Below the pieces are notes generated by a model. The model was not told the origin of the DNA. It did not search any database and worked only from the letters and a program-made list of their open reading frames with translations. This document shows positions 54,218 through 62,457 of a stretch of 64,000 nt of DNA, piece by piece (within the stretch, counting starts at the first letter, position 1; each line of letters opens with the position of its first letter). The position numbers and the translations under genes were made by a program. The stretch is from Bradyrhizobium sp. Ghvi (GTDB lineage: Bacteria; Pseudomonadota; Alphaproteobacteria; Rhizobiales; Xanthobacteraceae). The stretch spans positions 184,987 to 248,986 of the forward strand of contig NZ_FOVU01000004.1 of NCBI RefSeq assembly GCF_900115265.1, in the 5' to 3' direction.

Positions 54218-55506
54218 CACGCGGCGATGAACTCGTTCCACTTGCGGACCATGTAGTCGTTCTCGTCCATCACGGCGTTCCAGCACGCGACCGCGCCCAT
54301 GCGGTCTTCGTAGGAGCCGCCGTCACGCACGGCGCCGGCCTTCTCCAGCAGCGAGCCGTCGGGCGCCTTGATGTCCTTTTCGGCTGGCTTGCCTTCCATC
54401 CAATAGGCCCACTCGTAGGGCTCCATATTGGCCTTCGCGGTCGACAGCACGGCCGAGTAGTAGCCCTGGCGGTTGAGGTAAGCGCCGGCATAACCGGACA
54501 GGAACCAGTTGACGAACTCATAGGCCCAGTCGAGCTTCGGACCCGACACGCCTTTGGAAACGCAGAAGCCCGAGGCCCAGGAACGATAGCCTTCCTTCAG
54601 CGGCTGGAAGGTGCAGGCGATGCCCATCGAGCGCACCTTCGTCACTGCCGGCGACCACATCGACTGGATCACGGTCTCGCCCGAGGCCATCAGGTTGACG
54701 CTCTCGTTGAAGTCCTTCCAGAATGCGCGGAACTGGCCGGCTTTCTTTGCCTCCGTCATCACCTTCATGGTGAGATCGATCTCTTCCTTGGTCATGTTGC
54801 CCTTGTCGGCATATTTGTACTTGCCGGTGGCTTCCACGACCATCGCGGCGTCCATGATGCCGATCGAGGGGATGTTGAGGATCGAGGCCTTGCCCTTGAA
54901 TTCGGGGTTGAGCAACTCGGACCACGAATTGATCGGGCGCTTGATCAGGTCGGGGCGGATGCCGAGCGTGTCGGCGTTGTAGACGGTCGGGATCAGCGTG
55001 ACGAACTCGGTCGCCGACGTCGCGAACTTCTTGGAATCCTTGCCCTCGAGATAGAGCACTTTCCACGGCGCGGTGCCCTGGCCGCCGATCTTCTTGCCCC
55101 CGGGCGTCTGGCCCTTGGTGAAGACGGGCGTGATGTTGTCGAACTCTTTGATCTTCTTGGCGTCGAGGGCGAGGATGTTGCCCGACGGCACCAGCTTCTT
55201 CAGCGAGAAATATTCGGTATCCAGCACGTCGAACGAGTTCGGCTGGGTCATCACGCGCTTGGTGACGTCGTCGGTGGTCGCGGTGATGTATTCGATCTTG
55301 ATGCCGGTGTCCTTCAGGCACTGCTTGGAGATGTCGTCGCCCTCGTTCACGGCAGTGCCGAGATAGCGCAGCACCTTCGGTTCGGCCGACATCACATAAG
55401 GAAAGCCGGTGATGGCGCCGGAGCCGGCGGCGAGGCCCGCCAGACCCGCGGTGCCCTTCAATAGCGTGCGGCGGCTGACGCCTGAAGTCTTGGTCGTCTT
55501 GGTCAT
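54217..55506 (-). CDS. ABC transporter substrate-binding protein (PotD-like)
   Basis: 429-residue periplasmic binding protein of the polyamine/opine group (SBP_bac_6 or PotD type). The N-terminus SRRTLLKGTAGLAGLAAGSG has a twin-arginine signal, so it is probably exported folded by Tat. LRYLGTAVNEGDDISKQCLKDTGIKIEYITATTDD and SVNLMASGETVIQSMWSP follow. GAGGAG precedes the ATG at 55506. It lies between the ATPase and permease genes in the operon. The ligand is not known; the linked racemase suggests an amino-acid-like or hydantoin compound. Confidence 0.92.
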   Translation of the reverse strand: MTKTTKTSGVSRRTLLKGTAGLAGLAAGSGAITGFPYVMSAEPKVLRYLGTAVNEGDDISKQCLKDTGIKIEYITATTDDVTKRVMTQPNSFDVLDTEYFSLKKLVPSGNILALDAKKIKEFDNITPVFTKGQTPGGKKIGGQGTAPWKVLYLEGKDSKKFATSATEFVTLIPTVYNADTLGIRPDLIKRPINSWSELLNPEFKGKASILNIPSIGIMDAAMVVEATGKYKYADKGNMTKEEIDLTMKVMTEAKKAGQFRAFWKDFNESVNLMASGETVIQSMWSPAVTKVRSMGIACTFQPLKEGYRSWASGFCVSKGVSGPKLDWAYEFVNWFLSGYAGAYLNRQGYYSAVLSTAKANMEPYEWAYWMEGKPAEKDIKAPDGSLLEKAGAVRDGGSYEDRMGAVACWNAVMDENDYMVRKWNEFIAA

Positions 55507-55549
55507 TCCAGTCACTCCTCTGTGTTGCGCATTTTCTGTGATGACGGCG

Positions 55550-56536
55550 CTATTGCAGGCGTTGCGCCTTGGCGGGATCCCAGGTTGCCAGCACGCGATC
55601 GCCCGCACGGAACGGGTGAACGTCGAACGTGGCTTCGGGAACGTGGGAGAACAAGGCGGTGCCGTCCTCGAGCGTGAGCGAGACGGCGACATAGGAGCCC
55701 TGGTACTCGGTCTGGGTCAGCAGCGCCGGCGCGCCGAACGCGCCGTCAGTGAACGGCACGATGCCGAGCTGATCGGCGCGCACGGCGATGAGATTGCCGG
55801 CGTCGCTGAGCACGTTGTGGCCGCCGATGAAGCGCGCCACGAATTCGGTGCGGGGATGATGAAAGATGTCGCGGGCTGTACCCTGTTGCTCGATCCTGCC
55901 CTGGTTCATCACCACGATGTGGTCGGCGAGCGCCATCGCCTCTTCCTGGCCGTGTGTGACCTGGATGAAGCTGATGCCCAGCTCGCGCTGCAGCCGCTTC
56001 AATTCGCCCCGCATCTTCACCCGCAGGAACGGATCGAGCGCCGACAGCGGTTCGTCGAGCAGAAGGATCTGCGGCTCGGTTATCAGTGCGCGCGCGAGGG
56101 CGACACGCTGCTGCTGGCCGCCGGAGAGCTGCGCCGGAAGCCGTGCGGCGTAGGGGGTCATTGCGACCAGCTCCAGCAGCTCGCCGGCGCGCTTGTGCCT
56201 GACAGCGCGGTCGACGCCGCGCATTTTCAGGGCAAACGCAACATTGTCGAGCACGGAGAGGTGCGGAAACAGCGCGTAGGACTGGAACATCATCGCCGTG
56301 CCGCGCTTGGCTGGCTCGAGATCTGTGACGTTCTGCGCGCCGAGGATGATGTCGCCCTCGCTGACCGCCTCATGGCCGGCGATCATGCGCAAGGTCGAGG
56401 TTTTGCCGCAGCCGGACGGGCCGAGCAGACAGCAATAGGTGCCGGCGGGGATCTTCAGGTTGACGTTGTCGACCGCCAGCGTCGTGTCATAGCGCTTGGT
56501 GACGGCGACCAGTTCGAGGGCAGCAGGATAGGCCAT
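55550..56536 (-). CDS. ABC transporter ATPase (PotA type)
   Basis: 328-residue ATPase with one ABC domain and a C-terminal TOBE-like domain (from about residue 240, FTDGAFGAPALLTQTEYQGSYVAVSLTLED). Walker A is GPSGCGKTS near 40-48, signature LSGGQQQRVALARAL near 145 and Walker B ILLLDEPLSALD near 165. The ATG at 56536 begins the conserved sequence. First gene of the importer operon, divergent from a GntR regulator gene. Confidence 0.94.
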   Translation of the reverse strand: MAYPAALELVAVTKRYDTTLAVDNVNLKIPAGTYCCLLGPSGCGKTSTLRMIAGHEAVSEGDIILGAQNVTDLEPAKRGTAMMFQSYALFPHLSVLDNVAFALKMRGVDRAVRHKRAGELLELVAMTPYAARLPAQLSGGQQQRVALARALITEPQILLLDEPLSALDPFLRVKMRGELKRLQRELGISFIQVTHGQEEAMALADHIVVMNQGRIEQQGTARDIFHHPRTEFVARFIGGHNVLSDAGNLIAVRADQLGIVPFTDGAFGAPALLTQTEYQGSYVAVSLTLEDGTALFSHVPEATFDVHPFRAGDRVLATWDPAKAQRLQ

Positions 56537-56707
56537 GGCGTGTCCGAGGAAGGCGATGCTGTGCCTCTCTCCGCAAGGTCCGTGCCAATCGACCTTTTGA
56601 CAGCAAGATTCCACAAACTATGCAGCGGAGTCAGATCGTTAGATCGAATCCAGCCGCTTGTGCGGCGCACGGGCCGACCGGCGTGTGCACACGAAATGGG
56701 CGTAGAT

Positions 56708-56737
56708 TGTATAAAGTTTCGCCTGTGATTGGATACA
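56708..56737. promoter_or_regulatory. Possible operator of the GntR regulator
   Basis: TGTAT at 56708-56712 and ATACA at 56733-56737 are inverted half-sites in the space between the ABC operon and the GntR gene. FCD-type GntR proteins often bind short TNGTNTACNA-like palindromes. The half-sites are short, so this is only a candidate. Confidence 0.3.
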
Positions 56738-56798
56738 GGTCGTCGATTAACATTCGAGACCGACGCCGATCGCGCCCTCAAACCAGCCCTTCGAACTT

Positions 56799-57506
56799 AT
56801 GGCCGCCAGGTCCCGCCCGAAATCCGATGCGCCCGATGTGAGCGATCGTGTCAGCCGGATCAGGGAGGGCGTGACCGCGGCGATCCTCGAGCATCGCCTG
56901 CTGCCAGGCATCAAGCTCGGCGAGGATGAGATCGGGGAGATCTATGGCGCCAGCCGCACGCTGGTCCGGACCGCCCTGCAACAGCTCGCGCATGAGGGCA
57001 TCGTCAACATCGAGAAGAATCGCGGCGCCTTCGTCGCCCGCCCGACACCGGCCGACGCCCGCGAGGTGTTCGAGGCTCGGCGGCTGATCGAGCCCACCAT
57101 CGTCGATCACGCTGTCGATGCTGTCTCGCCGGCCTGGATCGAGCGACTGCAGCAGCATCTCACGGAAGAGCGCGAGGCCGAGCTACGTGGCGATGCGCGC
57201 GCTTCGGTCCGGCTTTCCGGCGAGTTTCACCGGCTCGTGGCCGAGATGAGCGGGCACAGCATCTATCTCGGATTCCTCAAGGAGCTGATCGCGCGCTCCT
57301 CTCTGATCATCCTGCTCTATCGCCGTCACGACACGCCCGCCTGCGGCACCGATCATCACGCCGAGATCGTGACCGCAATCCGCAAGCGCGACAGAGAAGC
57401 CGCGCGCGCGCAGATGCTGTCGCATCTGAACGAGATCGAAGCCGAGCTCTTTCTGAAGGATCCGGCCGCCGACGAGCTGCGGCTCGCGGATGTGCTGGGC
57501 GCGTGA
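56799..57506 (+). CDS. GntR family regulator with FCD domain
   Basis: 235 residues. A winged helix-turn-helix at about 12-80 (VTAAILEHRLLPGIKLGEDEIGEIYGASRTLVRTALQQLAHEGIVNI) is followed by an FCD all-helical ligand domain with the metal-binding pattern D-xx-H..H..H (EFHRLVAEMSGHSIYLG; HDTPACGTDHHAEIVTAI). It probably represses the divergent importer-racemase operon and responds to its substrate. It is oriented away from that operon across 262 bases. Confidence 0.93.
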   Translation: MAARSRPKSDAPDVSDRVSRIREGVTAAILEHRLLPGIKLGEDEIGEIYGASRTLVRTALQQLAHEGIVNIEKNRGAFVARPTPADAREVFEARRLIEPTIVDHAVDAVSPAWIERLQQHLTEEREAELRGDARASVRLSGEFHRLVAEMSGHSIYLGFLKELIARSSLIILLYRRHDTPACGTDHHAEIVTAIRKRDREAARAQMLSHLNEIEAELFLKDPAADELRLADVLGA

Positions 57507-57557
57507 TCGTCTGGATCGCAAGCGCCCGGACATCGCAGTCGGAGACTCGGTCTCGCC

Positions 57558-57785
57558 TCAGTGACTGATTTCGCCTTCAGCGGCGAGCTGCCCGTCCGGG
57601 GTAATGGCGTAGTCGCCGTCTCGCTGCGTCATCCATCCTGATCTGACCATCTCCCGCGCAAGCTGTACCGAGCAGATGGGATGATTGCCTCCCGGGTAAT
57701 ACAGCCTGTCATTTCGGACGAGCAAGTGGCCGTACAGTTGGGCTTGACGTAATGCCCTGCGCATCCCGGGTGATGGTTGTCTCAT
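57558..57785 (-). CDS. Small conserved hypothetical protein
   Basis: 75 residues with no known domain name. It has GMRRALRQAQLYGHLLVRNDRLYYPGG, then CSVQLAREMVRSGWMTQRDGDYAITPDGQLAAEGE. The last part, a helix followed by W-xxx-D-x-YxITxxGxxA, resembles a small winged-helix strand-turn used in many phage and bacterial DNA-binding proteins. Composition and codon pattern suggest a real gene, but no partner is seen. Confidence 0.55.
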   Translation of the reverse strand: MRQPSPGMRRALRQAQLYGHLLVRNDRLYYPGGNHPICSVQLAREMVRSGWMTQRDGDYAITPDGQLAAEGEISH

Positions 57786-57972
57786 GCCGGATCAATCGCG
57801 AGCGCGATGAAGGTTCCTAATCAACCTTGTGGCATTTCCTGCACGGCGCCCGAGACGCGATACTTCAAAATGGTTGCGCCCAGCCATTGGGGGATGGCTG
57901 GGCGCGCGCGAACCGGTCTGGGACGGGGAGGGGTGGGGATGTGACCGGGTCGCGTAACTCGTCCTCTCGTAA

Positions 57973-58599
57973 CTACTGATCTCTGGCGCTGGCGGTGGAG
58001 ACCGCCGGCTTGGTGTCGCCGAGCGAGACCCAGACGTTGGGATCGCTCTGCGACTGGCGCTTGACGAAGCGGTAGCCGGTCTCCGTCCAGGCAACGACGC
58101 TCTCGTTTTGATTGTCGAGAACGAACTCGCCCTTGTCGGTCTTCACCGTGAGCACCGCGTGGCCTTCGCCCTTCTTGTCGCGCACCACGGTGATGAGCAG
58201 GGCCTCGCGCGGCCAACCGGCATCCATCAGCATCTTGCGCTTCAACAGCACGTAGTCTTCACAGTCACCATAGCCGTCGGTCGGCAGCGACCATTTCTCG
58301 ATCACGCCCCAGTGCTCCTGGTCGGTCAAAGGCTTGATCGTCTCGTTGACCCAGCGATTGACCTTGACGAGGTCGCGCCACGCCGTCTGCGACATCACGA
58401 TGTCGCGCGGCTGCGACGGTCCGCCCTGACACTGAGCGGCATTCTCCGCGCAAAACTCGACCCAGCCGATCGGCGCACGCGTGGTATCGCCGAGGCTCGC
58501 GTAGAGCAGACGGCTTTCACCGGCCTGCGCTGCTGCGCTGATCCCGAAGAGCATGGCAACAAGTGCCAGTGCCTTCCCCTGTCCCCTGAAGTCCAACAT
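57973..58599 (-). CDS. Periplasmic transglutaminase-like cysteine protease (BTLCP/LapG-like)
   Basis: 208 residues. A signal peptide (ALALVAMLFGISAAAQAGE) precedes the BTLCP core. The catalytic triad is Cys113 in YGDCEDYVLLK, His147 in EGHAVLTV and Asp162 in FVLDNQ. It lies in the same family as LapG, the periplasmic protease that cuts biofilm adhesins under c-di-GMP control through LapD. No LapD is in the window. The ATG at 58599 sits just before the signal. Confidence 0.88.
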   Translation of the reverse strand: MLDFRGQGKALALVAMLFGISAAAQAGESRLLYASLGDTTRAPIGWVEFCAENAAQCQGGPSQPRDIVMSQTAWRDLVKVNRWVNETIKPLTDQEHWGVIEKWSLPTDGYGDCEDYVLLKRKMLMDAGWPREALLITVVRDKKGEGHAVLTVKTDKGEFVLDNQNESVVAWTETGYRFVKRQSQSDPNVWVSLGDTKPAVSTASARDQ

Positions 58600-58929
58600 T
58601 GCGGCCCCCGTTTTTTTGTTGGACCACATGTCGCACGGAGCTTTTGAGTTGCCGCTAAGTCAACCAAGTCAACTCAAGACGAATGCAAGTAAAAGGCGAG
58701 GCAAATTCGATCTATACTTGAACAAAATACGAATAAAATTCGAGACTACTGCAATTGATTCAAATTGTAGGGATTAACGCGGGAACGCTGGCGGAACTGA
58801 CATTTGCGCGCTGGAAAGGTCCTGCGTTAACCCGCTTCCAGGCCGCAGCCGGACGCGAAAAAGGCGGCATCCGCGTCGCGGAGGCCGCCTTTGAGGCTGG
58901 AATATCAGGGGTTCTGGCGCGCTTTCGCT
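58600..58929. other. AT-rich gap upstream of the LapG-like gene
   Basis: About 330 bases. The part 58660-58790 is unusually AT-rich for this window and lies just upstream of the LapG-like gene on the minus strand, a likely promoter area. A terminator hairpin lies at 58858-58892. Confidence 0.5.
58858..58892 (-). terminator. Terminator after the PilZ gene
   Basis: On the minus strand GGCGGC, an inner CTCCGCG/CGCGGAT stem, then GCCGCC and TTTTT form a long GC-rich hairpin 38 bases past the PilZ stop. Its plus-strand version also has a short T-run. Confidence 0.75.
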
Positions 58930-59541
58930 TTACCGCGCGGTAACGCTCTCTTCGAGTGTCTCGATCGGCTGCTCGTGCATGAACTCGAGCGCGAAGCCGT
59001 CTTCGAGGTTTCGGACCACGCGGCCCTGGATCCGGCCGAGCAAAACGATCGATTTCAACGGCGGACGGTTCTCGGCGGCGATGGCGGCGCCCGATAGCGA
59101 GAGGTCGATGATGCGGCAAGTCATCTTGGTGCCGTCCTCGAGCGTCAGCACCGCGATCGGGTTGCGCGGCACGATACGGTCGTGGCGGCGGTCCTCCGGC
59201 AGATTGAGGATGTCGCGGTTGGCGAGCCAGGTCAGCTGGGCCGCGAGCTTGTCGCGCTTGCGCGGCGTTGCCCCGACCGTCATCGCGAAGCCGTTGTCGA
59301 TGATCCGGGTGATCTTGCCCTCGACCCGGCCGATATGGTCGAGATAGGCGACCACGCGGTCGCCGACATTGCCGATGCCGGGCGCCAGCAGCGCGAGCCC
59401 GCCCGGCGACATGTTGATCACCTGGCAGGGGAATTCACGGCGGTCCGGCAGCATGTAGCGGCCGAGCAGGTGCACCTTCACCCGCTGGAAACGCCGACGT
59501 TCCTCGGTGGCCGGAAGAAATTTTTTGTTCGCCAACGCCAT
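58930..59541 (-). CDS. Protein with two PilZ domains
   Basis: 203 residues with two PilZ-type beta barrels. The first has ERRRFQRVKVHLLGRYM and CQVINMSPGGLALLAP at about 13-56; the second has RRHDRIVPRNPIAVLTLEDG and CRIIDLSLSGAAIAAE at about 118-158. The R-xx-R plus D/N-xSxxG pattern binds cyclic di-GMP in the family; the first copy keeps it in part (N rather than D). It may link cyclic di-GMP to the surface protease downstream. The ATG at 59541 is preferred over one at 59580. Confidence 0.88.
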   Translation of the reverse strand: MALANKKFLPATEERRRFQRVKVHLLGRYMLPDRREFPCQVINMSPGGLALLAPGIGNVGDRVVAYLDHIGRVEGKITRIIDNGFAMTVGATPRKRDKLAAQLTWLANRDILNLPEDRRHDRIVPRNPIAVLTLEDGTKMTCRIIDLSLSGAAIAAENRPPLKSIVLLGRIQGRVVRNLEDGFALEFMHEQPIETLEESVTAR

Positions 59542-59681
59542 TTTCAGTACCCGACCCCCCGCCCGGGCGGAGTCCGACACGACCCTAAGGTGTATAGGGT
59601 TAATGTTGCGTTATGATTTGGCGCAGCAAATACGTACCGGCACAATGCGTTCAAAAAGCCACATCGGCGGCCGGGCCGCCC

Positions 59682-60923
59682 CTAAGCTTTCCTGGTTGCG
59701 CGCCCATAAAGTAGGCAAAGCAGTGCCAGCAGCACTACAGCCGACAGCCCCAGCGACCAGTGGATGCCGATGGCCGCCCCGAGGACGCCGACGGTGATGC
59801 CGCTGAACGCCCGCATGCCGAGGCCGGCCATATTATAGAGGCCGACGACGCGGCCGCGGATGTCGGACGGCGCGTTAAGCTGCACCAGCGCCTGCGCCAT
59901 GGTGTTGAACGACAATTCGAAGAAGCCGGCACAGAACAGCAGCACGATCGCGACCGGATAGATCCGCACGGATGCGAAGCCCAGCAGCGCGACGCTCCAG
60001 AGCATCGCGAGCGTGATCGCGGTGCGCGGCGTGCCTTTGAGACGTCCCCAGGATTCCAGCGCGATACCGGCAAGCAGCGCGCCGGCGGCGTCGGCCGCAA
60101 GCAGAACGCTGTAGGACACACCGGGATCGCCATGGCCGAGATCGCCGGCAAAGCCCGGCATCTGCGCGTGATAGGCATTGCCGATCATCAAGGAGGTGAG
60201 GCCGGCGAGCCAGGTCATGGCCGTCAGCACCGGCTGGGTGCCGATGGCGCCAATGGTCAGCAGGATGTCGGCAAAGCCGCGCACCGCGAAGCGTCGCACG
60301 GCGAGACTCTTGTCGCGGACGGGCGCCCAGAACAGCCAGAGCAGCATCGGCAGATAGAACAGCGTGTTGAAGATGATGCCGTGCGAGGTGCCGAGCGTCA
60401 GCATGATCAGGCCGCCGACCGCAGGTCCGACCAGAATGCCGAGATAGCGCGCCATCGCGTTCAGGCGGACGGCGCTTGGAAGATCGGCAGGACCGACGAG
60501 GTCGTAGAGCAGCAGCTGGTTCGGCGTCTGCCACAGCACGCCGGCGCAGCCGTGGATCACCAGCAGCAGCATCGCGTGCCACATCTGGATGCTGTCGGTG
60601 ATGAAGAAGAAGCCCCATCCCGCCGAGGCCGTGATGAACAGCAGCATGCCACATTGGATGATGCGACGCGGATCGAACCGGTCGGCGAGGCCGCCGGCCG
60701 CGACCGAGAACAGCAGGAACGGCAGCCAGTGCGACAGTACGGCAAAGCCGCCCAGCGTCGGCGAGTGGAATTTCTGAAACACCACCCAATAGCTGATCAC
60801 ATGCTCGATATTGTCGGCCATCATCGCCAGCACATAGGCGATGAACTGAAGCCGATAGGGCACGGACTTCATCGCCGCGAACGATCCGGACGCGACGGCG
60901 GGATTTTGGGGGAGGGGATTCAA
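59682..60923 (-). CDS. MFS transporter (EntS/MFS_3 type)
   Basis: 413-residue twelve-helix transporter of the same family as the gene at 7609. The loop after helix 2 is AAGGLADRFDPRRIIQCGML, and FNTMAQALVQLNAPSDIRGRVVGLYNMAG near 340-370 is the family C-terminal signature. It may export a siderophore, drug or metabolite; no siderophore genes are near. Two starts are possible, 60923 and the ATG 17 codons in (MKSVPYRLQF). Confidence 0.88.
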   Translation of the reverse strand: MNPLPQNPAVASGSFAAMKSVPYRLQFIAYVLAMMADNIEHVISYWVVFQKFHSPTLGGFAVLSHWLPFLLFSVAAGGLADRFDPRRIIQCGMLLFITASAGWGFFFITDSIQMWHAMLLLVIHGCAGVLWQTPNQLLLYDLVGPADLPSAVRLNAMARYLGILVGPAVGGLIMLTLGTSHGIIFNTLFYLPMLLWLFWAPVRDKSLAVRRFAVRGFADILLTIGAIGTQPVLTAMTWLAGLTSLMIGNAYHAQMPGFAGDLGHGDPGVSYSVLLAADAAGALLAGIALESWGRLKGTPRTAITLAMLWSVALLGFASVRIYPVAIVLLFCAGFFELSFNTMAQALVQLNAPSDIRGRVVGLYNMAGLGMRAFSGITVGVLGAAIGIHWSLGLSAVVLLALLCLLYGRATRKA

Positions 60924-61248
60924 GCGGGCACCAGAGATGGGACGTTTGCGGCCTTACACGTTCGCTGCGGGCGGCTCAAGATATTTGGGCGTGCCTGAAC
61001 AGCAGCCATGCAATGTCGCAACATACTCCGCCGTCATCCTGAGGTGCGCGCTCTTGCGCGCCTCGAAGGATGAACTGCAAGCGCGCCTGTGGCCCATCCT
61101 TCGAGGCTCCCCTTGCGATGCTGATGCATCGCAAGGGGAGCACCTCAGGATGACGTTGGAGTTTGTGGTCGGCGCCTTAGCCCGGATGGAGCGGAAGCAG
61201 CATCCCGAGGCACGTTTCCTCGCATATCGCCTCGTTTATGCAAACTTG
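60924..61248. other. Intergenic stretch with a palindromic repeat
   Basis: About 325 bases holding the GTCATCCTGAGG-type repeat at 61032-61155. Outside the repeat there is no supported gene. Confidence 0.5.
61032..61155. repeat. Intergenic palindromic repeat, GTCATCCTGAGG type
   Basis: Opens CGTCATCCTGAGGTGCGCG and closes GGAGCACCTCAGGATGACG. Inner arms CCTCGAAGGATG and CATCCTTCGAGG and an inner CCCCTTGCGATGCTGATGC hairpin fill the middle. It is a different family from the ATTCC and CATTGCG types. Confidence 0.85.
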
Positions 61249-62208
61249 TCAGCCTTCATCATCGGGGAACTGCACGTTGCCCCCGCAGGCAATGACCCAT
61301 ATCCGATCGCTGGCTTGGCCAACTGCTCCTGCCAGGACTGCTGCCATCGCGAGGGCGCCGCTGGGCTCGGCCCGAATGCCATACATCTCTCGCAGAAGTC
61401 CGCTTGCCTTCCTCACCCAACCGTCGTCGACGGCGCAAACCTGGACGTTTGACGTTTCGAGCACCTGGAATGCGAATGTTCCGATCTGCCGCGATTGCAG
61501 CGCATCGCAGATTGTTTCTCCAGAAGGACTGATCCTGACGGGCATCCCGCTTTCACGGGCCTTTGCATAGCGCCGGTGCGTTTGCGGCTCGACGATGTAG
61601 ATGGCGACATCGATCGTTCGAGATCGCAGGGCAAGCGTGACGCCTGCCGCCAACCCGCCGCCGCCGCAGGCCACGACGACCGCATCGGAGCCCGCGCTTT
61701 TTTCCTGGATGGCGGCCACGATCTCCAGGCCCAACGTGTAACTCCCCGCGATCATCTCCGTATTCTCGAAAGCGTGCAAATTGCTCCAGCCTCGATTCTG
61801 AGCTTCCAATCGAGCGTGTGCCGCTAGATCCGAGCGCGCAATCACTCTTATCTCGGCTCCGGTCTCTTCCACCTGCGCTCTCTTGAAGTCCGGCACATCG
61901 TGGGGGATGATCAGGCATGCTGGTTTCCTGAGCGCGCGAGCAGCCAGGCCGACTGCAATAGGAAAGTTGCCAGCTCCCGCTGCCACCACACCCCGCGCTG
62001 CATTTCTCACGCCAAGGATCGCGCCCCGAAACTTGAACGATCCTCCGTGTTGAACGGTTTCATCTTTGACGTAGATCGTTCGCCCGATCCGAGCGTCTAA
62101 CGCAGAAGAGGACCGCATCTGTGTCGCGATCACTCTGGCGGTCGTGAATGCGATGTCGTCTGCGGACGGGGTGAAGAGGCGATTGACCATTTCTCGTTCC
62201 GGTATCAT
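61249..62208 (-). CDS. Threonine/serine dehydratase-like PLP enzyme
   Basis: 319-residue fold-type II PLP enzyme. The PLP Lys is Lys59 in GGSFKFRGAI, the phosphate loop is VACGGGGLAAG near 178-188, and ALAMAAVLAG near the C-terminus fits the catabolic threonine ammonia-lyase family, without an ACT regulatory domain. It would deaminate threonine or serine to keto acids, or act on a related hydroxy amino acid. Start uncertain: 62208 (ATG) or 62190 (ATG with GGAACGAG before it). Confidence 0.85.
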   Translation of the reverse strand: MIPEREMVNRLFTPSADDIAFTTARVIATQMRSSSALDARIGRTIYVKDETVQHGGSFKFRGAILGVRNAARGVVAAGAGNFPIAVGLAARALRKPACLIIPHDVPDFKRAQVEETGAEIRVIARSDLAAHARLEAQNRGWSNLHAFENTEMIAGSYTLGLEIVAAIQEKSAGSDAVVVACGGGGLAAGVTLALRSRTIDVAIYIVEPQTHRRYAKARESGMPVRISPSGETICDALQSRQIGTFAFQVLETSNVQVCAVDDGWVRKASGLLREMYGIRAEPSGALAMAAVLAGAVGQASDRIWVIACGGNVQFPDDEG

Positions 62209-62457
62209 GGCAGGTGAGCACAACCACTATGAAGCGCACCACGACTCGTGTCCAATCAGCTCTTGTGACGGTCCGACCCATCCTGTGAACGCCAAAGCTC
62301 CGCCGCGGTGTGACGCTGCTTGCCGTCATAGACCGGCTCGTCATGCGGAGCACGAACCGCCTCCAACGATCGCATCTTGGCACGGCCTCGCATCTCACAT
62401 ACGCTTTGCTCCGGTTCGCAGAACACCTCAAAACAAACGAGCCCCGAGGAAACAGCC

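Noticed and set aside
54184..55464. A 426-codon plus-strand frame
   Set aside because: Opposite the PotD-like binding protein gene, rich in Arg/His/Gly/Leu with no motif.
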